This document shows, piece by piece, positions 47,846-59,531 of a stretch of DNA of 64,000 bases. The stretch is from JABABV01 sp965222855 (lineage in GTDB: Bacteria > Bacillota_I > Bacilli_A > Mycoplasmatales > JABABV01), in contig CBDCUL010000012.1 of the NCBI GenBank assembly GCA_965222855.1, forward strand, positions 22,940 to 86,939, in the 5' to 3' direction. The stretch's first letter is position 1, and each line of letters begins with the position of its first letter. The translations under genes were made by a program, and so were the position numbers. The notes under the pieces are model-generated. The model had not been told where the DNA came from. It was given only the letters and a program-made list of their open reading frames with translations, and ran no database searches.

Positions 47846-49627
47846 TTAAGTCGTGTAATCTCCACTATTTAATATATCAACAAAGATGTGATTATCAATT
47901 AAAGTAACATTATCTACATTGCTTGCAGGTATCGAAGTATTAGGAGTAAAAAAGATTAAACTAGTATTAGATGATGAAGTGAATAATCCTTTGTTAGTTC
48001 CGGCATAAAGAGTATTGATTGTGCCTTTATGTTCAATGGTGTTAGAAACACTTATATCTTTGTCTAAAGTAGTGCTGATATTGAATTTAAGACCAGTTCC
48101 AGTTATATCCCCACTTGAGATATATAGTCCCTGAGTGGTGCTTAAATATAAATCATTATTAAATAAATTAACACTGTTTCCAGAAATTTTTTGTTGAGAA
48201 TTTTCACTTTTATCATCAAAAATATTAGTAAAACTTTCGCCATTATTTTTAGAAACATAAAGTCCTGTTGTTGCTTTAATAGTTTGTGACCCACCAATAT
48301 AAGCATAAATATCATTATTTATTTGAATTATAAATTGCACAGATATTATAGCTGATGAATCACTTGGGGCTGGTGTCATAGTACTTTGTGAAAATCCTGC
48401 ACCAAGTTCAGTCCCACCAGTTCATATGCCATTAGTTAGCGTACCGACAATAATTTTTGTTTTATCAGTTGATAATTTTAATATATTAATTGTTGCAAAA
48501 GGATTTTTTTGACCTCCTTTACTAACAATTGAATTGTAAAGAATTGGTTTTGTTTGTGCATCAATTCATACGAATAAACCATTTTCTGTGCCAATAAATA
48601 ATCTAGTATTAACATTTAATAAACGAGTTATTGATAAGTCTTGTGCGATGATATTATTAGCTACTTGGCTAAACTTTAAATCTTTAGATTGTGGTGCTAT
48701 AAATAATCCACCTTTATGAGAAGTTGTATCATAATTAGCTAATATTTTTGTAGCTACAAAAATATTATCATCTACTAAAACAATTGCAGTGATCTGAACT
48801 GTGTTAGGAATTACCAAACTTTTATTTTTAGTTCAAGTTGTGTTATCAGTTGAAGTTCATAAACCGCCAGTTCCACCAAGATATGTCATAGCACCAATTT
48901 TTACTTGGACGTTGCTACCAGGAAAGTTTGGTGCCGGATTTGGTAAATTAATTTTCTTAAATACTAAATTATCTTTATTAGCTATTGGTGGCTTTGGTGT
49001 AGCTCAATCACTAGATTGAAATGAGCGATTAGTCGTATAAGTGGCCACGAAATTAACTTGTTGACTAGCTTGACGATCAGCTAGTGTGATCGTTATTGTT
49101 TTAGAAGCGTCATCATTGACTGGACTAGTTAATTTAATAATTTTATCACTTGTTTTTCAACTGGTTTTTTGTGTTGAAGCTTCGCTTAACATTTGAAATA
49201 TTGTATCATTATCAGCAGCAGTTTTGAAATCAGCTCAACTATGTGTTTTCCCATCAATATTTGATGGTGCTTGACTACAGATTCAAACTGAGTCTGTATA
49301 TGCTGATCCTTTATAAGTAGCGCTGAATGTTGCCACTTCAGCTTTAGACTCTGATTGAATAACAACAGTTACTACTTTACCTTTAACGATCGTATTCTCA
49401 ATTGTTAAATCATCGTTTTTAGCGCTTAAATTTTCTCAATTTGGTGCTGTTGGATTAGCGTTAGCAACAATATTGTCAGCATTTTCTGCTTTAGCTGCTT
49501 TAATAAAAGCATTTAAAGCAGCTGAATTTTTTTTACTACACGATACTATTGATGTAGTGCCAACTCCAATAACACTAACTACTCCTAATGAGGAAGTTAT
49601 TATTTTTAGAAGTTTATATTTTTTCAT
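47846..49627 (-). CDS. propeller-like lipoprotein P6
   Basis: 593 residues, lipobox SIVSC (Cys30), array member, read through without nonsense codons in the parts I checked. Resembles P4 in the second N-terminal module and C-terminus (SLIFFTPNTS). Units: YLGGTGGLWTSTD, LFIGTENGLFVW, IIVGTLTNGIW, LYLSTTQGLYIS, YAGTNKGLFTS. Ends GDYTT. AAGGAGAAT before the ATG. Confidence 0.88.
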
Positions 49628-49787
49628 TTTATAATTCTCCTTAAAATTTAGTTATATTATTAACATTTTTATTTTTTTATATTATGTATCTATACATTAA
49701 TGATATCAACTTTTTTAAAATTTATTAATTAAAGATTGTTCCTATTTTTATAAATTCTTATAAAAATAATCGATATGTAAGTTGCAT

Positions 49788-49823
49788 TTAAAAACACGCA
49801 ATTAAAAAATTGCGTGTTTTTAA
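49788..49823 (-). terminator. terminator of P7
   Basis: AAAAACACGCAATT / AATTGCGTGTTTTT stem, between P7 and P6; shows that P7 and P6 are separate transcription units. Confidence 0.85.
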
Positions 49824-49867
49824 ATATTGAAAGTTTGTTAAAATTTAATAATTTTATAGATATATGT

Positions 49868-51646
49868 TTAAGTAGTGTAATCACCACTATTTAAAATATC
49901 AACAAAGATGTGATTATCAATTACATTAATATTACCAATATTACCTGCGGGTACAGAAGTATTAGCAGTAAAATATTGTAAAACTGAATCAGTTGATGAA
50001 GTGAATAATCCTTTGTTAGTTCCAGCATATAGAGTATCAATTGTGCCTGTATGTTCGATTACGTTAGAAACGCTTATATCTGCACCTAAAGTAGCGCTAA
50101 TATTAAATTTAATACTAGCTCCAGTTATATCACCACTTGAGATATATAATCCTTGATTAGTGCTTAAATATAAATTATTTTTTATTAAATCAAGACTATT
50201 TCCAACTTGGTTTGAATTTGTAAATAATGATTTTTGTGTGAAAGTAACTCCTTTATCATCAGAAACTCAAAGTCCAGTTGCAACAAAATGAGTGCCTTGT
50301 CCTACATAAGCGTAAATACTATTATTGATTTCTTTAATAAAATTAATGTGCGCTTCACCTGGTTTGTCTTTTGTATGAGGTGAAAGTTCGTTTTTTGTGA
50401 ATTTAGTACCTTTAGCATCTGATGTTCATATACCATTTGTTTCGGTACCGACAAAAATTTTATTATCGATAAATTTTAATGTGTGAATTGTCGCAACAGA
50501 ACCTGCTGCTTTGGAATTTGCACCAGAAATAATTTCAAAGTGGTCCCCTCTTTTTTCTGAGCTACCATCTCATGACATTAAACCATATTGTGACCCAATA
50601 AATAAGATCCCATTCACATCTAATAAACAAACTATTATAACGTTGCGATCTGATATATCGCTTGCTACTTGTGTGAAAACAAGTTTATCTGATGATGTAG
50701 TTGGAGCTGGCGTCATAAATAAACCAGCTTTATTTGAACTGAGTGCATAATCTCCATTGAATGATGTTCCGACAAAAATATTTTTACCTGATTTAACAAT
50801 TGAAGAAACTTTAACTGTATTAGGAATTACAAGACTTGTATTTTTAGTTCAAGTTGTCCCATCAGTTGAAGTTCATAAACCACCAAATCCACCAAGATAT
50901 GTGATATCCCCAATTTTTACTTTAACATCACTGCCTGGGAAATTAGGAGTTGTACTAGATAAATCAATTTTCTTAAATGTTAAATTATCTTTAACTGTTG
51001 CTGGTGTTGCAGTTGAAGATCAATCACTAGATTGAAATGAGCGATTAGTTGTATAAGTTGCAACAAACTTAACTGTTTCAGCTTTTGGAAGATCCGCCAA
51101 TGTAACTGTTACCGTTTTGGCGGTCTCGTTACCAATTGGAGTAGTATATTTGATAATTTGATCACTTGCTTTTCAACTTGTTTTTTGAGTTGAAGCTTGG
51201 GAAAGCATTTGGGCTGCACTATCGGCTTTAGCTGCAACTTCAAAATCAGCTCAACTATGAATTGCACCATCACTATTTGATGGTGCTTGACTACAGACTC
51301 AAACTGAGTCTGTATATGCTGAACCAGTATAAGTAGCAGTAAATGTCGCTACTTCGTTTTTAGAAGTTGATTTAACAACAATGCTAACTACTTTACCTTT
51401 AGATGTTACACTTTTAATTGATAAATCGCCACTTTTAGCACTTAAATTTTCTCAATTTGCAGCTGCTGGTTTAGCATTAGTAACAACGTTATTAGCACTT
51501 TCTGCTTTAGCAGCTTTAATAAATTTTGTTAAAGCAGCACCCGCACTTTTTTTACCACATGATACTATCGTAGTAGTTCCAACTCCAACAATACCAACTA
51601 CCCCTAATGAGGAAGTCATCACTTTTAGAAGTTTATATTTTTTCAT
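49868..51646 (-). CDS. propeller-like lipoprotein P7
   Basis: 592 residues, lipobox TIVSC (Cys30). The whole frame was checked and is open with TGA as Trp. Promoter-proximal member of the five-gene array. Resembles P5 in the second N-terminal module (LADLPKAETV-type) and in the middle (GSQYGLMSWD, TLKFIDNKIFVGTETNGIW) and C-terminus (LQYFTAN). Units as in the other members; ends GDYTT. Start at 51646 chosen for the AAGGAGAG ribosome site. Confidence 0.88.
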
Positions 51647-51744
51647 TTTATAACTCTCCTTAAAAATTTGATGTAAAATCATTATATAATATATACACTA
51701 TATATTAATAATATCAATTTTTTACTATTAATAAAAACGCGATA

Positions 51745-51788
51745 ACAAAAAAAAAAAAAAACACTTAGTTATCCAAGTATTTTTTTTA
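51745..51788 (-). terminator. terminator with T15 tract
   Basis: On the minus strand AAATACTT-ggataact-AAGTGTTT followed by 15 T, after the J-domain gene. Same element type as at 53.86 and 55.20 kb. Confidence 0.75.
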
Positions 51789-52466
51789 AGTTTTCATGCT
51801 TAATTCGGTTTTTAAAAAAGTATAAGCTTCATTAATTTTTTTCATTTTAGTTTCAGCTCATTCAATATTATCACGATTAAGATCTGGATGATATTTTTTA
51901 GCTAGTTTACGATATGCTGATTTAATTACTTCTAAATTAGACTTATAAGGGATTTCTAACACGCCACAAAATGCACGACTTTGCGCTTCAAAATGTTGGC
52001 GCGTTTTTTTGAAATAAGATTGATCATAATTATGTTGATTAATATTATTAATTTCAGCACAAACATTTTGAAAGTGATGATGCATTTCCGCAATAAAGCG
52101 TTTTGTGTTTTCAACATATTCTCATCAATATTTAACAAAAATAATTTTATCTTTAAATGTAATTGTCATTCGTGCAAAAACTTGTAATTTATTAACTGCT
52201 TTAACCATTTCTGAACGGATCACAAAATTGCCAATTACGACTTTGTAAAAATGGGGAATAGCGGCGCCATTATATCGAGCTTTAACTTTCTCAAAAATAT
52301 CATTATCAATTTTAACAGGGTCGTTGTGGCGACGCCCAATTTTATAATTACGCTTAGTATTTACAACTGCTCTAGTTGCTTTATGAGTAACTAATCTAAT
52401 AATTGTGATTATGCCACCCAGTCCACCAAATAAGAAAAAAATAATTCAAAAAATAATTGATCCCAT
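51786..52466 (-). CDS. membrane-anchored J-domain protein
   Basis: 226 residues. N-terminal TM helix (about 2-24), a basic cytoplasmic middle region, and a C-terminal J domain (about 165-222) with AYRKLAKKYHPDLN, HPD at 193-195, followed by helix INEAYTFLK. J domains stimulate Hsp70 (DnaK) ATPase; this protein would recruit DnaK to the membrane. It lacks the G/F and zinc-finger regions of DnaJ. GAAAGGGG before the ATG; extended -10 (TGTTATAAT) about 55 nt upstream. It stands alone between lipoprotein clusters, which suggests a role in handling exported proteins (inference). Confidence 0.88.
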
Positions 52467-52527
52467 TTTATTTCAACCCCTTTCTTCAATCAGATATTTT
52501 TTAAAATTACGTCTATATATTATAACA

Positions 52528-52567
52528 CAAACTCCCCTAGTCCAATAAAGTGGACTAGGGGAGTTTA
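52528..52567. terminator. strong GC-rich hairpin
   Basis: AAACTCCCCTAGTCCA / TGGACTAGGGGAGTTT, 16-bp perfect stem, after the YKGM lipoprotein; it borders the promoter of the J-domain gene. Confidence 0.8.
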
Positions 52568-52610
52568 GTATTAGTTGATTAGTTTCTATTCTAAAAAAAT
52601 GAAATAATTA

Positions 52611-53774
52611 TTAAATAATATTTGGCTTCTCAGCAACAATAGTTCAAGTATTACTGAAACAATTTCCATAATCTTTTGTTTTATTCGCAAATAGAAATGA
52701 CGATATCATATAGAAGTTATACTGACCTGGAGTGCCATCAGAATTATGAACATTCATTGTAAATGTTGCTGTCAGTGTTCAACCAATTTGTGGAGCTGTC
52801 GGCACTCCTCCTTGATGAGATTCATCAGTCTGACTCTTAACATTTAAAATACTATCGACAGTTTTAACTTTATTAGTAGTTTCATTTTGTAGGATTGTTG
52901 TAGAGTCGCTATGATTCTTAACTGTTCAATTGTGAATTGATATATCTTTAGTTCATATTGTTACATCGTCCTTAGCGCTTTGAACTTGCTTGAACGTTTT
53001 ATTATATAATGCTGTAAATTGCATATATGATTGTAATTGGGTTCCGATACTAAAAGTTCAATTTTGAATATCATAACTTTTTGAAGCAAAAGTGATACTA
53101 ACTTTAATTGGGTTGGCATCATAATTTCCTTCACGACCTTTAATCGAAATAATCCCACTAACTGTTTTGGAACTATCATTAGCACTCAACGATCCTGCCA
53201 TGCCTTTGTAAGGATCGTTAGTTCCACTACTACCATAATTATCAAATTCAGCAATAGCACTATCTTGTCAGATTAATTGTGTGCTATCACCAACGCTTCA
53301 TTTTAGTAATTTTCAATTTTTGGCTTTTTTAGCAGCAGATAATAAATTAGTTGCTGTTTCTTTTAAAGCAACTGCTTTAAAATTACCTCATGTTAAATTA
53401 TTAGCAGGTGGTTTAGGATTAGTTCAGTTTTTAACATCGTATTTGCTATTATTAAGATACGTAATTGTAAATGTCCCAATTGATGTTTGATCAACGTTGA
53501 ACGTTCTCGTAATATCAACGCTGACACTTTTTTGAGTATCGTCACTACTAAATGCTCCCAAACTTAGTTGGTCAGCAGTGGCACCCGCTCATGCTGCTGG
53601 TGTAGTAGCGTTATAAATATTGATTGCTGTTTCTTGTTTAGCAGCCTTTTCAAAATCAGCTCATCGATATTTATTATCTGCTTTTTTACCACAAGATGTT
53701 GCAACAACCGCGGTTGTTGCAACGGCAGGTATTAAAGTAGCAGATAAAAAAATTATTTTACGTATTTTTTTCAT
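52611..53774 (-). CDS. lipoprotein, YKGM family (Q1)
   Basis: 387 residues, lipobox VATSC (Cys28). Two N-terminal modules of the kind also seen in the P family (..FTITYLNNSKYDVKNW), then AIAEFDNYGSSGTNDPYKGMAG and ISIKGREGNYDANPIKV, and a C-terminal beta domain ending NCFSNTWTI. AAGGAG before the ATG. Third and last of three tandem paralogues. Confidence 0.88.
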
Positions 53775-53857
53775 TTTATAACTCTCCTTAAAAACTTTAG
53801 TTTTCTCATGCTATATAATAATGATAGCAATTTTTTACTATTAATAAAAATGCGATA

Positions 53858-53905
53858 ACAAAAAAAAAAAAAAACACTTAGTCCCCTAAATGTTTTCTAA
53901 TTTTT
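53858..53905 (-). terminator. terminator with T15 tract
   Basis: ACATTTAG-ggga-CTAAGTGT stem followed by 15 T on the minus strand; embedded in an approximately 80-nt sequence repeated at 55.17-55.25 kb. Confidence 0.75.
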
Positions 53906-53946
53906 GGCGGATTTAAAGACTAAAATAAATATTTATTATTATTTTA

Positions 53947-55098
53947 TTAAGTAGCTGAATAAAGGCTTCAACTATTATTAAATGTAGTTCCGTAATTTGG
54001 ACTAATAGCATTAGCAAACATAAAATCATTTTCAAAAATTAAATAATGCGTTTGATCGGGTTGTGTTTTATCAATGTTATTAGTAATTGTAATATGGATT
54101 CTTAATGAGTACCCGATTTGAACTGTTGAGCCAGATTCATAGATGGCACCTCTAATATCTGCTTGATGAGTTGAAACTCATGACTTAATATTAGGATAGC
54201 CATGATCAATTAGATAACTATCGATTTGTGTATCTTTATTATGAGTTGTTGACAAGAAATTACTTGCTAAAAATTGTGGTAAATTCTTTTTAAGGCGAAT
54301 ATTCTTAACTTGTTCAACAACAACATTTGCTAGTTGGTCATATTTAATAACTGATTGTCATTGTCGATCTTGTTTAAAAGTTCAGTTTGCTAAATCATAG
54401 TAACTATGATCATAAATAATGCTAGCTTTGATTGGGTTTGAATCATAAATTCCTTGACGATTTTTAATTGAAATAATCGCAGTAATTATTTTAGCATTTT
54501 GATCAGCGATAGGTTTCCCTTGCATTCCTTGATAAGGATCGCTTTTACTAGCGCTGCCATAAATATCAAATTCAGCTTGATCATTTACTTGTCACACCAT
54601 TTGTGCAGTAGTTCCAACTGCTCAATTAAATGAAGCAAAATTACTTTTCTTTTTGGCACTATTAAGAAGGTCGTTTGCTGTTACACTTAGTGCGTTTTTT
54701 GAAAAAACTTCTCAACTAGGGTTCCGCGTTGGAACAGTCTTAACTTTTCAATTAGTGACATTGTATTTAATATTATTATGGTCATTAATTGTAAAAATTC
54801 CCGTTGATGAATAATCATCACCGACTGTTCTAGTCATGTCTAAATCAATCGTTTTAGCTTGATCGTTAACTGTTATATTGCTAATTGATAATTCACTAGC
54901 AATTACTAAACCAGTTCACGCTACTGGTTTAGTAACATTATAAATGTTAATTGCAAGTTCGTTTGATGCAGCTGCTTGAAAATTATCTCAATTAGTAAAA
55001 ATTGATTTTTTACCACATGATGTTGTTAGAATACTTATAGTACCCAACACTGACATTGAAGTAGTCAATAATAATAATATTTTGCGCAATTTTTTCAT
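53947..55098 (-). CDS. lipoprotein, YKGM family (Q2)
   Basis: 383 residues, lipobox TTSC (Cys28); ATG at 55098 chosen because AAGGAGAG is just upstream. Family block DQAEFDIYGSASKSDPYQGMQG (YQGM variant), ISIKNRQGIYDSNPIKA and LANWTFKQDRQWQS. Middle copy of the tandem trio, with its own terminator. Confidence 0.88.
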
Positions 55099-55196
55099 TT
55101 TATAACTCTCCTTAAAAAGAAGCTTTAGTTTATTTATATATAAAAACACTATATATAATAATAATAGCAATTTTTTACTATTAATAAAAATGCGAT

Positions 55197-55245
55197 AACA
55201 AAAAAAAAAAAAACACTTAGTCCCCTAAATGTTTTCTAATTTTTG
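55197..55245 (-). terminator. terminator with T14 tract
   Basis: Same stem and flanks as at 53.86 kb but with 14 T; located between Q3 and Q2. Confidence 0.7.
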
Positions 55246-55381
55246 GCGAACTTAAAGATTTATTAAGATATTGATAATTATTTTAATAATCTAAGTTTAA
55301 TCGTGTTTAATACTACTATTTCTATATCAATGATAACGATTTTTTAAATTATTATTAATGGTTTTAAAAATCGTTTAAAAA

Positions 55382-55419
55382 AATAACTAATTTAGTAATA
55401 ATCTTAAATTAGTTATTAC
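55382..55419 (-). terminator. Q3 terminator
   Basis: AATAACTAATTTA / TAAATTAGTTATT stem plus T7 on the minus strand, overlapping the end of the gene. Confidence 0.8.
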
Positions 55420-56578
55420 TATTTGATAATAATGGTTTATATGTTGAACCAGTTCAAGTACTGCTAAAACAACTCCCATAGTCGCGATCAGCATTACTAT
55501 GAAATAAGAAATCATTATTCATAGTAACCCCAATTATCCCAGTAGAATTATCTGGATAAGTAACACCGACTCTAAATTTAATAATAATTAATCAACCAGT
55601 TTGTTTACCTTTTACCATTAATGCTTGTTTAGTTAATATCGGTGGTAGTAATAAAGATGCGTAAACTTTTGGTGCTTGATTAGCATTTAATCAACTAGTA
55701 ACATTGATACTATGTTGAGGATTCATTCAATTGTTATCGAAAAATGTGCTTCATAGACTAAAATTCTTACCGGCAGCCTTGACTTTATCAATCGTAACTT
55801 TTGCTAATTGACTATATTTTAAAAATGATTGAGATTGGCTATCTTTGCTAAAGGCTCAATTTTCTATATTATAAAGATCTTCATCGTTATAATGAATAAC
55901 TGCTTTGATCGGATTTGAATCATATGCGCCATTTTTATTTTTAATTGAAATAATGGCAGTAATCGTTTTGGCAGTTTCATCAGCAGTTGGCTTCCCTTGC
56001 ATTCCTTGATAAGGATCACTTTTATCAACACTACCATAAATATCAAATTCAGCAACTGCACTACTTGATCAAACTGTTTGTTGTGGTGTTCCCACGCTTC
56101 ATTTTAAGCTGTTTCAAACGCTAGTTTGTGATTTTACTGTTTTCAATAAGTCGGCTGGCGTTACTGCTAAAGCGTTATGTTTAAATAAACTTCAGTCGTG
56201 ATTAGTTTTAGGGTGTGATGCAATTATTCAATTTCATTTTGAATAAGTTTTATTTTTAAAAAGAATTTGAAAAACACCAGTTGATGTTGTGTATGAATTA
56301 AGTTGATATGTAATATCAACACTAATGATTTTTTGTTGATTATTAATTTTAAATGAACCGATTGTTAATTTTGCAGCACTGTTAGCATCCGGTTTGGGTC
56401 AAGCATCAGGGTGCGCTGCTGTAAAAATATTAAGCGCGCTATCTTTTGTCGCCGCATCTCTAAACCGATCTCAAGCAGTTATTTTTGCTTTACCACAAGA
56501 TGTTACAATTAAAGAAGTTGTTGCTATAATCGGGGTTAAAGATAAACCTAGAAAAATTATTTTACGCAGTTTTTTCAT
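55409..56578 (-). CDS. lipoprotein, YKGM family (Q3)
   Basis: 389 residues, lipobox IVTSC (Cys28). Family block VAEFDIYGSVDKSDPYQGMQG, ISIKNKNGAYDSNPIKA, NIENWAFSKDSQSQS; C-terminus ends in Ser/Asn. First of three tandem paralogues. The ribosome site (AGAGTTTATTTA) is weaker than in the others. Confidence 0.87.
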
Positions 56579-56838
56579 AATTAAATAAACTCTTTTCTAC
56601 TAATTTTGTAATTAGTTAGTTTTATTAAATTAAAAGGCAATCACTATATAAATATATTATATAATACTATGATTATTTATTTCAATAATTTCATAATAAT
56701 TATTTAAAATAAAAAATACAAATTTAATGAATAATTAAATTTGTATTTATTGATTAGTTAGTTAAATTTTCCTTTTATCTATTATTGATATTCTTTGAAT
56801 TTGTATTAGTGATTAATGTGCGGATTTTAAATTAAAAT

Positions 56839-57009
56839 TTAAAATGCGATTCTAATTTTTTCTAATTTTTTTAAGCCATTATTAAAATCCTGGACTAATT
56901 CATTAGACGTTTTATTGTATAAACTTTGCACATCAATGCCACTGCCTAAAACTGTGATACCACTTAATACAATAACAGATAAAAAAATTCAATTTCTAAT
57001 TTTAAACAT
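56839..57009 (-). CDS. 56-residue membrane/secreted peptide
   Basis: Starts MFKIRNWIFLSVIVLSG; one N-terminal hydrophobic helix and a charged amphipathic tail (ELVQDFNNGLKKLEKIRI). AAGGAG lies 7 nt before the ATG, which supports expression. Too short for a family assignment; its layout recalls the Y proteins at 58.8-60.8 kb in shortened form. Confidence 0.6.
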
Positions 57010-57438
57010 TATTGTCTCCTTTTTTAAAAATGTGTATAATAAATTATACCATAATTTTACTTTTGTTAAAGTATTTTTAAAAAATAAGTGATTTTGGTAA
57101 TGCTTAAAATTAATTTATGAGCTCTTTTATTTATTGATTATGATTTTGTGAATACAAGTTATTTTTATTTGATAATTTAAAGTAGTTGAAATTTTTAATT
57201 TATTGTTAGCACAAAAACGTTCAATAATTAATAAATAATACAAAAAATAAAGGTAATTAATAATTACCTTTATTTTTTAAATAGATGTAATTTTGTTAAT
57301 AATTTATTATATTTGTGGAAATTATATTTCAAAAAAAGCAATATTATGAGTTAATATCCTTATTTTGAATAATTTAGTTTTGATATTATGTTTATATTAT
57401 TTTGAAAAACTATCAATTAAGTTAGTAACATAATTTTA
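57010..57438. other. intergenic region
   Basis: About 430 AT-rich nt without a supported ORF. Contains the terminator of the upstream lipoprotein gene (57241-57276) and presumably the promoter of the 56-residue peptide gene. Confidence 0.55.
57239..57277 (-). terminator. terminator
   Basis: AAAATAAAGGTAATTA / TAATTACCTTTATTTT stem; about 160 nt downstream of the lipoprotein stop. Confidence 0.7.
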
Positions 57439-58149
57439 TTAGTTCTTAAAATTAGTTAATTTATATGTTTTCTTATTAAAATTATAAGTAATTGTTGTTG
57501 TAAATGGTTTTGGTGCGTTTTTACTACCACTTCCATAATAACCATGAAATTTGGCTACAATATCACTATTATTATTTTTAAATGTAATGTTTTTTGAAAT
57601 CATTGTAAAATCATATAGTTTAGTTGCATCGTTAATCTTGTTATTAGGATTAGTAATGTAGTTTCAAATTGCTTTAAATACATTTTGCGTTGCTTGAGTT
57701 TTTTTAGCTTTATTATTTACTGAGTAGTTACCATCTAGTGCTCAAGTAGTTGGTAGAATATTACGAGTTAAGATTATTTTAGGTACGCTATATTGCTGAG
57801 TTGTAAAATCATAAACAATAATTTCACTAAACTTGTCAGTTTGGTGATTTGATTTTACTGTACCAGAAATTTCAATCATTGGCATATCTTTATTGCTATC
57901 ATCAGTTATACCTAAAGTAAAAACGACAGCTCCAGCTTTTTTCATTTCGCGCAAACTGACTCTTAATTTTGCCGCTAATCCTTCTTGAATAATCGGGGTT
58001 AAGTTTTTTTTCAAAAATATAGTTTGTAGTGTTTTATTGGCTGGTAGTTTCACTGTCGTACCACAACTTACAACACTAGTGCTCATTACTGCCGTAGTAG
58101 CAATGAGCCCAAAACTAGTAAAAATAAGTTTTGATTTAAATTTTTTCAT
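57439..58149 (-). CDS. lipoprotein of unknown function
   Basis: 236 residues, lipobox SVVSC (Cys29), then a helix-rich region (about 40-75) and a beta-rich C-terminal part with two similar segments: SGTVKSNHQTDKFSEIIVYD and VAKFHGYYGSG..TTTITYN. ATG at 58149 follows AAAGGAGAA. No known domain. Monocistronic. Confidence 0.85.
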
Positions 58150-58385
58150 TATTTCTCCTTTGTTCACTCTTGATTATTATTTATTGACATTTTAAATAAT
58201 TGTCATTTAAATAAAAACTCTTTTATGACCAAGCTTTTATCTAAACTACAAATCTATTTTATCACCTTTTATTTAAATTATTTAATATTTTACATAAAAG
58301 GTATATTTTTTGGTAAAATATTAAATAACCATCTTTAAAATGGTTATTAATAAATATCACATAACAATTAAGGTGTGTTTGAATT

Positions 58386-58766
58386 ATGTTTAATAAACTT
58401 TTTAGAAATTTTGAAATAGCTGCTAGGTGAAATCCTGGTAATCCAAGAACTTGTTATCAATGAGCCAATGAACTTTATCAGTTAGGTAAAATCAAACGCT
58501 CAGTTAATATGCTAATTAGAACGCTACGCATTAAATCTGATTATATTGGTGCTTATCAATTAATGAAATTAATTTTAAAACAACATACTAATGTTGATGC
58601 AAATTTAATTTCATTAATTGACAAATGTTGCGCTTTATCAGATCAGCTACATGTTGATGAAGATCTAATGAAATTAAAATTAAAAATTATTTTTAAATTA
58701 ATCAATAAATTAACTTATAAAAATAAAGTCATTACAAGTAAACGTAAAAAAATAACAATCAATTAA
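58386..58766 (+). CDS. small helical protein, TPR-like
   Basis: 126 residues, all-helical by appearance, with PGNPRTCYQWANELYQLGK (TPR-like A/Y/L pattern) and a basic C-terminus (TSKRKKITIN). No signal or TM. No clear Shine-Dalgarno (AAGGTG about 12 nt upstream). Cytoplasmic; might be an adaptor. Family not recognised. Confidence 0.7.
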
Positions 58767-58783
58767 TGATTGTTATTTTTTAA
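58747..58783. terminator. bidirectional terminator
   Basis: AAAAATAACAATCA / TGATTGTTATTTTT stem overlapping the end of the TPR-like gene; faces Y1. Confidence 0.8.
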
Positions 58784-58804
58784 TATTTAATTTAGTTAAG
58801 TCAT

Positions 58805-59155
58805 TTAACCAAATAATAAATCTTGTCCTGGACCAGCTAAATCATCAATACTAAATTTTCCAAACGGATGATAATGTTCGTTGAGATTAAAATGTGTTGA
58901 TTTTGATTTATCACTATAATTTATATGAGTAATAATATACGTAACTGATCAAGCTTTAGTATTATCTAATTTATAAGTTAGTGTTGTTGTGTTAGGATCA
59001 CTTGCATTAATGAGTGCTACTTGTTTTTTAACAACGTTAGCGAAATCTTTTTTGAAGTGTGTTCATTTTGTTTGATAAGTAATTCCTGCCCCACCAGCAA
59101 CAATAATCGCACTTCCTAAAATACTACTACTAATAATTAATAATTTTTTATTCAT
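58805..59155 (-). CDS. small secreted/anchored protein Y1
   Basis: 116 residues. N-terminal hydrophobic segment (MNKKLLIISSSILGSAII..), then KWTHFKKDFA, a central beta region (TLTYKLDNTKAWSVTYIIT) and a C-terminal LNEHYHPFGKFSI. Paralogue of Y3 and Y4. Only visible with TGA as Trp. Ribosome site weak (GAAAGAAG). Role unknown; likely membrane-anchored with an outside domain. Confidence 0.75.
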
Positions 59156-59190
59156 AATTAACTTCTTTCATAAATTATGATTATCATAAT

Positions 59191-59520
59191 TTAACTAACG
59201 TGAATGTTTGTTATTTTTAAATCACTATTTTTAAATTTGCTAAATGCTCGATAATGAAAACTAACAGTTTCAGTAACGCTTACAACTGATATATTGCTAG
59301 TTATTGTATAGACAAGCGTGTGACCAGAACTACTTTTTAATTTATATGTGAAAGTTTATTAAAAAATGTCGCTACTATCTTTAGCAGCTTGTGCCATTCC
59401 TGTAGCGACATCTTTTTTAAATTTACTTCATTTACTTTCATATGCAATTCCAGTACCGGCGCCCATAACGGCGGCGGTTGCTAAAATACTACTCAACATT
59501 ATTGATGATGTTTTTTTCAT
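59191..59520 (-). pseudogene. Y2, interrupted paralogue
   Basis: Starts MKKTSSIMLSSILATAA with KWSKFKKDVA, then after residue 53 two consecutive TAA codons (59356-59361), after which the frame stays open and homologous (TFTYKLKSSSGHTLVYTIT, FSKFKNSDL) to a normal stop. AAGGAAT-type ribosome site remains. Probably silenced. Confidence 0.75.
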
Positions 59521-59531
59521 AAATGATTCCT

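Noticed and set aside
42109..51646. CRISPR array or phage repeat region, suggested by regular recurrence of similar sequence
   Set aside because: The repeat unit is about 1.9-2 kb and is made of full lipoprotein genes; no short direct repeats with unique spacers and no cas genes.
44152..51653. Plus-strand ORFs of 60-160 codons across the P3-P7 array
   Set aside because: They are antisense shadows of the lipoprotein genes, arising from the repeated coding pattern; the minus-strand frames carry lipoboxes, ribosome sites and family motifs.
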